Below are positions 1-7,313 of a stretch of DNA of 64,000 nucleotides, one piece after another. The stretch comes from CSP1-5 sp964348275 (lineage in GTDB: Bacteria > Methylomirabilota > Methylomirabilia > Methylomirabilales > CSP1-5), in assembly GCA_964348275.1 (NCBI GenBank), contig CAYGBT010000013.1, positions 1 through 64,000 of the forward strand, read 5' to 3'. Below the pieces are notes generated by a model, which saw nothing but the letters and a program-made list of their open reading frames with translations, had not been told where the DNA came from and did not search any database. Positions within the stretch are counted from its first letter, which is position 1. Every line of letters starts with the position of its first letter. The translations under genes and the position numbers were made by a program.

Positions 1-1
1 C

Positions 2-258
2 GTGGTTGAGGCGAAACGATTTGTAGTGCGGGATAAGTCCGGGAATCACTGGGGCCTGATGGTCTACCGCGCTTCACCATTTGGGGTAAGGACCCAAAAG
101 CTTACCTCGTAATGTTCATGACGTCTAACGACGAGGCGGTTTTGCGGTTCAACGACAAGCAGGGGATGATTCGGGTGCTCCTTGGCTCCACGCATGCCGG
201 TTCCCCGTCACTGACTCTCTTTGGCAAGGCCGGTAAGGTCATCTGGAGCGCGCCGTAG
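2..258 (+). pseudogene. Truncated hypothetical protein, apparently frameshifted
   Basis: The window opens inside a gene. One frame from base 2 reads VEAKRFVVRDKSG and meets TAA at 110. The frame one base back continues as PRFTIWGKDPKAYLVMFM through SLTLFGKAGKVIWSAP to TAG at 256. Together they resemble the repeated beta-strand proteins in which blocks of the type 'FVVxDxxGxxR...L..G...P.LxLFDxxGKVxW' recur; that family comparison is from memory. The switch lies between about 35 and 60, so there is a frameshift (real or an assembly indel) as well as the missing 5' end. Function unknown. Confidence 0.45.
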
Positions 259-461
259 GAGGTGCTAAAAAATGAAGCCATTAGGTAAATATCTTAGGGC
301 TAAGCCGGTCTTCATTTTTGGCTATTGGGTTACGATTCTTTTCATAACAGGTCTGAAAGTATCTTGAGTTGGCAGGGGTACCCTGCATAAAACGACCGGT
401 ACTCCCCCCATGCCGGTCCCGTTCACGGTCCATCCCAACCCGCGGCACAACCTCCCTCCTC

Positions 462-899
462 TCATCTCTTGGTCTTGGCCCCCTCCACGGCCAGTTCCAA
501 GTCCTTGACTCTCTCCCGAAGTGCTTTCTGAGTGGTAAAGGCCTCGGTGTCGTCCCGCATGATAGCAAAGATTCCTTCCACCTGGCCCTCCGCCCCTTTG
601 AGCATCCCGACCGTGAAGGCGATCGAGAGGCGCCCTCCGTCCTTCTTGACGGCGGGTACGCGAAGGACCTGGTCGCCGTAGTGGGTGTGGCCGGTCCGCA
701 TGACTCTATGATAACCGGCCCAGTGCCGCTCGCGTTGCTTCTCAGGGACAATAAGATCCAATGACTGCCCAAGGGCGTCAGTCTCTGTAAAGCCGAACAG
801 TTTTTCGGCCCCATGGTTCCAGAGCTCGATTCTCCCATCGGGCCCGGCCACCACAATGGCATCCGCTGATTCCCGAATGATCCTCTCATAAATGGACAT
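462..899 (-). CDS. Single PAS-domain sensor protein
   Basis: A 145-residue soluble protein made almost entirely of one PAS domain: a PAS-like core (IVVAGPDGRIELWNHGAEKLFG) at residues 15-40, the PAS/PAC continuation to about 125, and a short charged helical tail. ATG at 899 is chosen because GAGGAGG lies eight bases upstream; an in-frame extension to 974 runs into heptamer repeat DNA and is rejected. There is no kinase, cyclase or HTH output domain, so it probably works as a stand-alone ligand, redox or protein-interaction module. The neighbours give no partner. Confidence 0.8.
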   Translation of the reverse strand: MSIYERIIRESADAIVVAGPDGRIELWNHGAEKLFGFTETDALGQSLDLIVPEKQRERHWAGYHRVMRTGHTHYGDQVLRVPAVKKDGGRLSIAFTVGMLKGAEGQVEGIFAIMRDDTEAFTTQKALRERVKDLELAVEGAKTKR

Positions 900-933
900 G
901 GTCCGGATCCTCCTCAATCCCCCGATGACCGTT

Positions 934-1053
934 GTTAGGTTTTGGGTATTAGGTGTTAGGTCTTGGCTTTGCACACATCAAAATTTATCTCTTACACCCA
1001 ACACCCAAGACCTACAATCGAAAAGCTAGACGCCGGACGGTGAACCGTGAACC
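934..1053. repeat. Intergenic 7-bp-period repeat cluster
   Basis: Imperfect tandem heptamers: TTGGGTA-TTAGGTG-TTAGGTC-TTGG from 942, the opposite-strand type ACACCCA-ACACCCA-AGACCTA from 994, and GTGAACC-GTGAACC around 1040. The facing arms could form a stem. Similar heptamer spacers recur through the window. Confidence 0.7.
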
Positions 1054-1116
1054 AAAAATCAGTGATCGACAACTACAATACAGATTGCTGCCGGCTGACT
1101 CTTGGTAAGAGGCTCG

Positions 1117-1335
1117 CTAGGAACCGGCGGAGGTCAGGCGTACGATGTGATGGTAGTGCACCGTAAGACGCGCACCCGGCGCCGAGCCTTCAGGCTCGAA
1201 TTGGACGACCAAGCCATCGGCCGCATCAAGCGTCCCCACCAGACGTCCAGTGACTGTGGCTTGCTCGTGCGCTCCAGGTGCTACCGTGAGGGTCACCCGT
1301 TTTCCGACGTGGCGCTTGATCTCTTCCGGTTTCAT
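1117..1335 (-). CDS. Small hypothetical beta-rich protein
   Basis: A 72-residue protein starting MKPEEIKRHVGKRVTLTV. ATG at 1335 has GGGAGGG about six bases upstream. Alternating hydrophobic residues (VTLTVAP, ATVTGRLVGT, GLVVQFEPEG, LTVHYHHIVRL) suggest a five-stranded small beta barrel of SH3 or Sm type. That fold guess is inference. There are no cysteines, signal peptide or membrane segment. It lies upstream of the next minus-strand unknown gene's 3' end without overlap. Function unknown. Confidence 0.6.
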   Translation of the reverse strand: MKPEEIKRHVGKRVTLTVAPGAHEQATVTGRLVGTLDAADGLVVQFEPEGSAPGARLTVHYHHIVRLTSAGS

Positions 1336-1422
1336 CGCATCCCTCCCTTCTCTTTCTGGCCGCCAATGAATTGCTGAGGATTCCTCCTAATCTCCTCAAA
1401 CCCTGCCCCCGTGCGACCGCCT

Positions 1423-1950
1423 TCACAACGGAATGGATTGAGCATCCGGGCCCTCAAGCGGAGCCGGGTCTTGTTCAAGGAGATAGAGGGTCCGGGGTCC
1501 CCCTCCAAGACGTGTCCCCACCTCGTGAAGAGCTGTCAAATACTCCTCCTCCGAGAGACCGCCCCGCATCCTGCGGAGAGGCAAAACCCCGATCGTCTCA
1601 CAGCCGCGTTGTGCCAGCTCGCTGAGCGCACCGTGCATGCCGATGACAACAACCTCTTGTCGGCAAATCGGCTCATCATCGAAATCGACCATGATGACTC
1701 GAGCAACATATTTGACCCCGCGCGTCCTCCCATCGCCGATGATGGCTGAACCCAGCGGGCGCTTCTCCGTTCCACGGGCACGCTCCAAGGCCACCCAGAG
1801 ATCAAGGGGAGTCGCATCCGGGTCTAATTCCTCAGTCTTCGCCTGCAGGAGAAGGTAGGTATCCTCTGGAAGAATGAGCGCATCCAGTGGCATCGGTGGC
1901 TGTTTCGATCGCCACTGGACGATGTCTGTAAACCCATCCTCAGTCGTCAC
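1423..1950 (-). CDS. Hypothetical protein, possible macro-domain-like C-terminus
   Basis: A 175-residue product with GTG at 1950 chosen because AAGGA sits eight bases upstream; the longest frame reaches 2031 but lacks a site. The centre and C-terminus (VIMVDFDDEPICRQEVVV, then a helix, then TIGVLPLRRMRGGLSEEEYL) alternate strands and helices in the order of the C-terminal half of macro domains, with a leucine-proline-containing strand followed by a glycine-rich turn. This is a weak resemblance only; an uncharacterised family is equally likely. No signal peptide. The gene stands alone. Confidence 0.55.
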   Translation of the reverse strand: MTTEDGFTDIVQWRSKQPPMPLDALILPEDTYLLLQAKTEELDPDATPLDLWVALERARGTEKRPLGSAIIGDGRTRGVKYVARVIMVDFDDEPICRQEVVVIGMHGALSELAQRGCETIGVLPLRRMRGGLSEEEYLTALHEVGTRLGGGPRTLYLLEQDPAPLEGPDAQSIPL

Positions 1951-2171
1951 CAATCCAATCCTTGGCGGCCGGGAGCCCGCTACCGAGCAGGATGCCCCTT
2001 CTCCAGCTTGAAACAAAACGACACGAAACACGGAAACGGCACCTGCAGGTCCCCAGCAAAATTGCCGAAAGCGCGAACGTTTTCGGACCGCTCAGGGTCG
2101 CCGCGAGCCCGAAGGGTGCCGGGCTCTTGCGGAGAGGCTCGGAGCGAGGAACCGAAGGTGGTGTCCCCACT

Positions 2172-2187
2172 CGGTCATCGGTCGTCG
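2172..2187. repeat. Heptamer pair CGGTCAT-CGGTCGT
   Basis: A 7-bp-period repeat in the spacer between two minus-strand genes; the same 16-base string recurs at 9256 and variants occur at 41341 and 47984. Confidence 0.6.
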
Positions 2188-2188
2188 A

Positions 2189-2908
2189 CTATTCTTCTCC
2201 CTGGTCCGGCCTTTGAATGAAGAGGAAAGGATCGTCGATCCGAAAGACATCCTGGGTGTAAAAGGCCTGGCCGTATGTGCAACCGATGAGGAGGCCAAAG
2301 TAGCGCGCCAGCGTCTTGAGGCGGCCAGGGACAGTCCGATAGGCCGGTCGGCCAAACTGGGAGCGATGAGCGTTGATGGCCCGAAGGGCCTTGGGAAGTT
2401 CACGGTCCACAGGCACGATGAAGGAGGGACGTTCGAAGGGGATGAGAAAGTAATACAGGATCTTTTGAACCGAATGGGGCCGCCCCCCTGCGGGAAATTT
2501 TTCCAGATGGGCAAAGTTCGTGGCGTGGGTCACGAGATGGCCAGCCGCGATGTGATCGGCATGCCCCCGCCCCCGCCCCGGTTCCACCCCATAGTGGGGA
2601 GCGAGGACGATCTTGGGACGGTACGTACGGATAACGGAGGCAACCTGTTTCCGGTTCCTCGGGTTATCTTCCAGTCGCGTATCCCCCAGGCCCAGGAGTT
2701 CGAAGGCATCAACCTCCAGGAGTTTGGCCGCTGCGGCTGCCTCCTGCCTTCGAAGTTTCCGAGTGCCGGCCCCCATATCTCCTTCTGTAAGGCTGACAAT
2801 CCCGGTTCGATACCCTTTCGCTTTCATTTTCAGCAGGAAAGCCCCGGTCCCGATCTCGGCATCATCGGGATGCGCCCCAAAGGACAAAAAATCCAACGCA
2901 AGCCCCAT
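2189..2908 (-). CDS. PIG-L family N-acetylglucosaminyl deacetylase, BshB1-like
   Basis: A zinc-dependent deacetylase of the PIG-L/LmbE fold, 239 residues. The metal-binding motif FGAHPDDAEIG is near residue 10 and the distal histidine motif GHADHIAAGHL near residue 115. Overall length and the GVEPGRGRGHADH region match the BshB1 type that deacetylates GlcNAc-malate in bacillithiol synthesis; the substrate here is inferred and no bshA or bshC lies nearby. ATG at 2908 follows AAAGGGA. An upstream ATG at 2932 would add eight residues ahead of the fold. Confidence 0.82.
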   Translation of the reverse strand: MGLALDFLSFGAHPDDAEIGTGAFLLKMKAKGYRTGIVSLTEGDMGAGTRKLRRQEAAAAAKLLEVDAFELLGLGDTRLEDNPRNRKQVASVIRTYRPKIVLAPHYGVEPGRGRGHADHIAAGHLVTHATNFAHLEKFPAGGRPHSVQKILYYFLIPFERPSFIVPVDRELPKALRAINAHRSQFGRPAYRTVPGRLKTLARYFGLLIGCTYGQAFYTQDVFRIDDPFLFIQRPDQGEE

Positions 2909-2965
2909 CGCTTTCCCTTTCAACACATTCAACCGTTAGCCACCAGTCAAAGCTGCCGCGGCCGG

Positions 2966-3865
2966 CTACTTATAAAATTCCTCGCGACTCCCGCTTACCA
3001 CCTCCACCGCGATGACCTGTTCATCTCGTAGGATCTTGAAGACCACTTTTTCGTTTGCCCGTTTCTTCCAAAGTTCTTCATAAAAATCGCGTCGGGTCTC
3101 CACGGTGCAGTAGTCCACGGCGACGATAACGTCCCCCTCCTTGATCCCGGCCGCCTCGGCCGGCCCACCCGGGATCAACCCTACCACCATCACCCCTTGC
3201 TCCACCGGTTGCAGATACGCCCCGATCCACGCCGGTACCGGGCGGCTCACGACTCGACCAAATTCGAAAAGCTCCGTGCGGTTCAGCTGATACAGCTCCA
3301 CCGGAATCGCCACCGTCGCGCGAGCTACCTCAGAAAGGTTTAAGGCGGCAATTCCTACCACCCGTCCGGCCAGGTCAAAGAGGGGCGCTCCGCCAAAACC
3401 TGGATTCTGAATCGTCACCCCTATCGCCTTGGGCAGCATGTACTCCCAGTGCGTGTCGAACTCCCCGAGGTAGGATATGAATCCCTCCGCCACGCGGCGC
3501 TGTATCGTCCCGATGGCGGCCAGGAGAAAGACCGGCTGTCCCAGCAGGATGTCCATTGAGGAACCGAGACGAACCGTCGGCAGATCCTGGGGCGGAATCT
3601 TGAGGACAGCCAGGCCGCTGGCAAAGTCTTGCGCCATCACGTGCCCCTGAAAACGCCGACCATCCGGGACGGCGACGCCAAGATGGGCCGCCCCCAGGAC
3701 CACATAGTTGACGGTCAGAAGATACCCACCCGTGTCCACAATGACCCCAGTGCCCATCCGTTCCGCCCCCAGGACCTGAGTGGAGGGGTGGTCCGGCCTG
3801 ACCGTTGCTTCAATGCTGACAACGGCGGGGAGGACCGCGTTGATTAACTCGGGTGGCGCATCCAT
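2966..3865 (-). CDS. HtrA/DegP-fold pseudoprotease with PDZ domain
   Basis: A 299-residue protein with the trypsin-like HtrA fold (about 1-200) and a C-terminal PDZ domain (about 210-295, containing GGPAEAAGIKEGDVIVAVD). All three catalytic positions are substituted. The usual TNxHVV histidine is Tyr54 (LLTVNYVVLGA), the DLAVLK aspartate position is Gly84 (SGLAVLKI), and GNSGGP reads GFGGAP with Gly158 at the serine. The fold-defining residues are kept. There is no signal peptide, unlike periplasmic HtrA proteins. It is therefore probably a cytoplasmic peptide-binding scaffold rather than a protease. ATG at 3865 follows GGAG. Confidence 0.85.
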   Translation of the reverse strand: MDAPPELINAVLPAVVSIEATVRPDHPSTQVLGAERMGTGVIVDTGGYLLTVNYVVLGAAHLGVAVPDGRRFQGHVMAQDFASGLAVLKIPPQDLPTVRLGSSMDILLGQPVFLLAAIGTIQRRVAEGFISYLGEFDTHWEYMLPKAIGVTIQNPGFGGAPLFDLAGRVVGIAALNLSEVARATVAIPVELYQLNRTELFEFGRVVSRPVPAWIGAYLQPVEQGVMVVGLIPGGPAEAAGIKEGDVIVAVDYCTVETRRDFYEELWKKRANEKVVFKILRDEQVIAVEVVSGSREEFYK

Positions 3866-3950
3866 TGCGGCACTCCGCAGTGTGACAATATCGCCCAGTC
3901 ATCTTAGCAACTTCCCAAAGGGATGCCAAAGGAAAAGCCTTTTTAATACC

Positions 3951-4748
3951 CTATTCAGAAAGCTTCAGGAGAATGCCGCGCCGCCGGGCGCGTTGAATGG
4001 CCCAATGGAGGAGCGCAAGACCTCCCGCGAGGTACAGGAAGGCAAGTGCAAACCCTCTCCACAGCGGTGTGGGGAAGAGCAGAGGAAAACCGTAAAAGGA
4101 CCGAAAGTACTCCAGAAAATAGGTAAGGGGAATGAGGCCCGAGGCCACTGCCACGGGAGGTGGAAGTTGGTCCACCGGATAGTAGATGCCGCAGAAGAGG
4201 AGCAAGATGCTGGCCAACGACCAGGCCGCCACTTCTGCCCTCGGGCCAAAAGACAGAATCAGGGTACAGGTGATGATCCCCACCAGCGCACCGTTGAGAA
4301 AGAGCCCAACAGCGAAGACCACCAGAGGGAGGAGGCCGGAATCAACGAAACTGAACTTGAAGGCATAAAGGCTAAACAGGCCCATCAGCCCAAAGACCAC
4401 ACTCCCCCGGATGACCCCCATGAGCCAGGCCCCCCCGACAAGGTGCCCGCCGTGGATTGGCGCCATGAACTGGTACTTGACGCTCTTTGACCACATGTCA
4501 AAGAGGAGAGCGTAGGCCACATCCAACTGGCACACCTGAACGACACTCAGGGAAATCACCCCGATCAGGACGAAAGCCCGGGTTTCAGGAGTCAGGGAGA
4601 GAAACTCAGTGAGGAGACCAATAGAAGCCAAACCGATACAGGGCCAAAAGGTCATTTCAAAGAGCGTAAAGGCATTCCGCCGGGTCATAATCCAACTCCG
4701 GCGGGCGAACGCCCAAACCTTTGCCCATTCACTTGGCCAGTTCAACAA
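3951..4748 (-). CDS. ABC-2 type transporter permease
   Basis: An integral membrane protein of about 265 residues with six predicted helices (for example ETRAFVLIGVISLSVVQV, LLPLVVFAVGLFLNGALVGII and VAAWSLASILLLFCGIYYPVDQLP). The last of these carries the YPxxxLP motif typical of ABC-2 exporters of the drug/polysaccharide class. The TTG at 4748 is preferred because GGAGGAGG, inside the upstream ATPase gene, lies six bases before it; the two genes overlap by 20 bases. An ATG at 4784 is an alternative. It pairs with the ATPase as a half-size exporter of unknown substrate. Confidence 0.82.
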   Translation of the reverse strand: MLNWPSEWAKVWAFARRSWIMTRRNAFTLFEMTFWPCIGLASIGLLTEFLSLTPETRAFVLIGVISLSVVQVCQLDVAYALLFDMWSKSVKYQFMAPIHGGHLVGGAWLMGVIRGSVVFGLMGLFSLYAFKFSFVDSGLLPLVVFAVGLFLNGALVGIITCTLILSFGPRAEVAAWSLASILLLFCGIYYPVDQLPPPVAVASGLIPLTYFLEYFRSFYGFPLLFPTPLWRGFALAFLYLAGGLALLHWAIQRARRRGILLKLSE

Positions 4749-5667
4749 AGACCTCCTCCAGATCGAGATCGTGGAGCCCGACATTGTGTAGGACGAATCC
4801 AGCTTGGTGAAGACACCGGATCACTTGATCGAGTCGTCGACTCCCCTCGTCCACGCGAATCTCCATCCCATCCCCATCCTCGCGTACCCCCAGGATTCCA
4901 GGGAGGCTGCGGACCGCAGCCAGGGGGAAGGCCCCGGCACCCCTCACCCGGATCACCTCGGCAAAGCTCACATGTCGTTTGAGCTCAGCGGGAGTACCCT
5001 TGGCAGGGATTTCCCCGTCGCGCAGGAAGGCGATCTCATCACATAAAAGCTCCGCCTCTGGCATATAGTGGGTCGAAAGGAGGATAGTGGTCCCCCGTTT
5101 GGATCGAAGGCTCGCAATCTGCTGCCGGATCCGGACTGAAACGTCTGGGTCGAGCCCTACGGTCGGCTCATCGAGAAAGAGGATCTCGGGGTCATTCACA
5201 AGCGACTTGGCGAGGGCCAGACGTTGCTTCAGTCCTGTTGAGAGCTCATTGTACGGAATGGTGTCGTAGCCCGTGAGTTCACAGATTTCCATCACCGTGT
5301 TCACCCGCCTATGGCACCTCCGACCTGAAAGGCCGTAAAGCATGGCGTGAAACGTCAGGATTTCGGGGACGGTGAGGCTCCAAGGGAAGTTGGCGTTTCC
5401 GCTTGCCATATTGACCCTCTGTCGGATCGCCGATGCCTCGCGCCGGATGTCTCGGTCCAGCACCCGGACCGACCCCCCGTCGGGGAGCAGGAGGGTGGCC
5501 AGAATAGAGAGGAGCGTGGTCTTGCCTGCGCCATTGGGACCCAGGATACCGTAGATCATCCCGGCATTCACAGTGAGGTCGATCTTCCGGAGGGCGACCT
5601 TGAGCCGTGGGCGAAAGAACCCACCACGATAGACCTTGAACAGGTCTCGAACCTCGACTACCGCCAT
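4729..5667 (-). CDS. ABC-2 transporter ATP-binding protein
   Basis: A 312-residue ATPase with Walker A GPNGAGKTT near residue 43, signature LSTGLKQRLALAKSL near 140, Walker B ILFLDEPTVGLD near 163 and the switch-histidine strand LLSTHYMPEAE. The C-terminal about 90 residues (from HVSFAEVIRVRG) form the accessory domain common in DrrA/CcmA-like exporters. It is translationally coupled to the permease that follows. No substrate can be read from the sequence. Confidence 0.9.
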   Translation of the reverse strand: MAVVEVRDLFKVYRGGFFRPRLKVALRKIDLTVNAGMIYGILGPNGAGKTTLLSILATLLLPDGGSVRVLDRDIRREASAIRQRVNMASGNANFPWSLTVPEILTFHAMLYGLSGRRCHRRVNTVMEICELTGYDTIPYNELSTGLKQRLALAKSLVNDPEILFLDEPTVGLDPDVSVRIRQQIASLRSKRGTTILLSTHYMPEAELLCDEIAFLRDGEIPAKGTPAELKRHVSFAEVIRVRGAGAFPLAAVRSLPGILGVREDGDGMEIRVDEGSRRLDQVIRCLHQAGFVLHNVGLHDLDLEEVFVELAK

Positions 5668-5860
5668 GGATACCCCCGGGGTATTGGCCTGATTAATGCA
5701 GGGGTGAGAGTATCAAGAACGTTATACGGGATATTGTGGCGCTGCCACTCATCCCCTGTCAAGGGGCCGACGGCTTCGACTTTGCCCGCGAGGGAACCAA
5801 GCCGTGTGCCTCTCAGTTTTCCCCTCTCAAGATTCAACGGCAAAAACTGCCGAGGGTTTG

Positions 5861-5869
5861 TGATATAAT
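5861..5869 (+). promoter_or_regulatory. Extended -10 promoter of the LOG-family gene
   Basis: TGATATAAT: a perfect TATAAT at 5864-5869 preceded by TG, the extended -10 form that does not need a good -35. It lies about 24 bases upstream of the ATG at 5893. Confidence 0.65.
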
Positions 5870-5892
5870 AGCGGCCTCTCTTGGAGGGCCTG

Positions 5893-6585
5893 ATGGATAA
5901 CAAGAAGGTATTCCTCACCGATCAGTTCGTCCTCAATAATCAATTGCACGAGGACGACACTAATCGGGTTTACCGGATCATGACCGAATTCGCCGAGGGG
6001 TTCGATGTACTCTCTCAGATTTCCCCTGGCGTGGCGATTTTCGGGTCATCCCGCGCGACCCCGCACGACCCGTACTATAGCGTTGCAGAAGGGATTGGTC
6101 ACCTCCTCGTCCAACATGGATTCGCCATCATGACCGGTGCGGGACCGGGCATCATGGAGGCTGCGAATAAGGGGGCCCGGGAGGCGGGGGGTCCCTCGAT
6201 CGGATTGAACATCCAGCTCCCTCTGGGGCAGCCAATCAACCCCTATATCACTACCCTGCTCAACTTTCGCTACTTCTTTGTTCGAAAGGTCATGTTTGTT
6301 CGCTACTCCGTGGCCTTCGTGATCCTGCCAGGTGGATTCGGGACGCTGGACGAGCTGTTCGAATCAGTCACCTTAATCCAAACCCACAAGATCCACTCCT
6401 TCCCGGTGGTGCTGGTGGGGCGGGAGTACTGGCAAGGCCTGCTCGATTGGCTCCAGGGGACCGCAGTCAAGGAGGGACGAATCACCCCAGACGAGATGGC
6501 CATTTTTACCCTGGCCGAAACTCCAGAGGAGGTCCTGACCGTACTCCAACGCGCCGCCTCTGACCTCCGCCAACCGATACCGTGA
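5893..6585 (+). CDS. LOG family (TIGR00730) Rossmann-fold protein
   Basis: A 230-residue protein of the lysine-decarboxylase-like/LOG family, whose characterised members hydrolyse nucleoside 5'-monophosphates to a free base and ribose 5-phosphate. The nucleotide-binding strand VAIFGSSRATP is near residue 47, TGAGPGIMEAANKGA near 83, and the hallmark PGGFGTLDELFE near 145. ATG at 5893 follows GGAGG by six bases. It has its own promoter and is separated from archease by a spacer of about 290 bases. The physiological substrate is not determined by sequence. Confidence 0.88.
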   Translation: MDNKKVFLTDQFVLNNQLHEDDTNRVYRIMTEFAEGFDVLSQISPGVAIFGSSRATPHDPYYSVAEGIGHLLVQHGFAIMTGAGPGIMEAANKGAREAGGPSIGLNIQLPLGQPINPYITTLLNFRYFFVRKVMFVRYSVAFVILPGGFGTLDELFESVTLIQTHKIHSFPVVLVGREYWQGLLDWLQGTAVKEGRITPDEMAIFTLAETPEEVLTVLQRAASDLRQPIP

Positions 6586-6790
6586 AGGCGATCCAGGACG
6601 GCTGCCTCCAGGCAACTCAGTTCTGTCCAGCTGCCACTCCAGCATCGGCACTCTCCCTGATTGATCGAGCCTGAAACTCCGGCTCGACCGACCGGACCGA
6701 ACACAGGGTACCGGAGGTCCCATCGCCAAGACCCGATTTGAGAACCGTTCCCACGCAGAAAAGGCGGAAAAGACCTACCCGAAAAGCTTT

Positions 6791-6819
6791 TTGACTTTTT
6801 CTGCGCCGCTACCTATAGT
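6791..6819 (+). promoter_or_regulatory. Sigma-70 promoter for the archease-rtcB operon
   Basis: TTGACT at 6791-6796, a 17-base spacer, and TATAGT at 6814-6819, followed by an A/T-rich start region. The archease ATG is at 6876. Confidence 0.7.
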
Positions 6820-6875
6820 TAAAATTGAGGGCGGTGCTGCGAGATCCGGCTGCGGGGTCAGGGTCGGAGATTCTT

Positions 6876-7301
6876 ATGTCATATCGGTTTCTCGAAGAGG
6901 TCGCCATCGCCGATGTGGCCTTCGAAGCGGAGGGACAGACACTCCCCGAGGTCTTCGAGGCATCGGCGTTAGCCCTCACCGAGGTGATGGTGGAACTGGA
7001 CGGGCTTCCACCCGCCAGGCTCCACGAGATCGTAGTTACGGGCAAAGATCTGGAGACCCTCCTTTTCCGCTGGCTCGCAGAACTGATTTTCCTCAAGGAT
7101 TCGGAAGGTCTCCTCTTCCGCCGATTCGAGATCACCATCCGGGAAGGGCCGGAGTGGGAGCTTCACGCAGCCGTGTGGGGGGATTCGATCGATTACGAGA
7201 AGATGTCGCTCAGGGCAGACGTCAAGGCGGTCACGTACCACCTGTTTACCCTGGAGCAAACCCCGCATGGATGGAGGGCCCGGGTCGTCCTGGATATCTA
7301 A
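6876..7301 (+). CDS. Archease, activator of RtcB RNA ligase
   Basis: A 141-residue archease. This family speeds guanylylation and turnover of the tRNA-splicing/RNA-repair ligase RtcB. Hallmarks are the N-terminal MSYRFLEEVAIADVAFEAEG, with the conserved Asp and the Glu of the metal site, and the C-terminal segment VKAVTYHLFTLE. ATG at 6876 follows GGAG at a seven-base spacing; an upstream in-frame ATG at 6825 adds unconserved residues. It is 12 bases from rtcB and surely in the same operon. Confidence 0.9.
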   Translation: MSYRFLEEVAIADVAFEAEGQTLPEVFEASALALTEVMVELDGLPPARLHEIVVTGKDLETLLFRWLAELIFLKDSEGLLFRRFEITIREGPEWELHAAVWGDSIDYEKMSLRADVKAVTYHLFTLEQTPHGWRARVVLDI

Positions 7302-7313
7302 AGGGGTAGGGCC

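Noticed and set aside
281..889. 202-residue minus-strand ORF
   Set aside because: It overlaps the PAS gene in another frame; its composition (RS/RP-rich) is that of an antisense-frame shadow and it has no domain.
2213..3031. 272-residue plus-strand ORF over the PIG-L and HtrA genes
   Set aside because: Antisense shadow of two well-supported minus-strand genes.
6782..6791. AAAAGCTTTT palindrome as a terminator or operator
   Set aside because: Only a five-base arm with no loop, and it abuts a well-formed -35; treated as chance.
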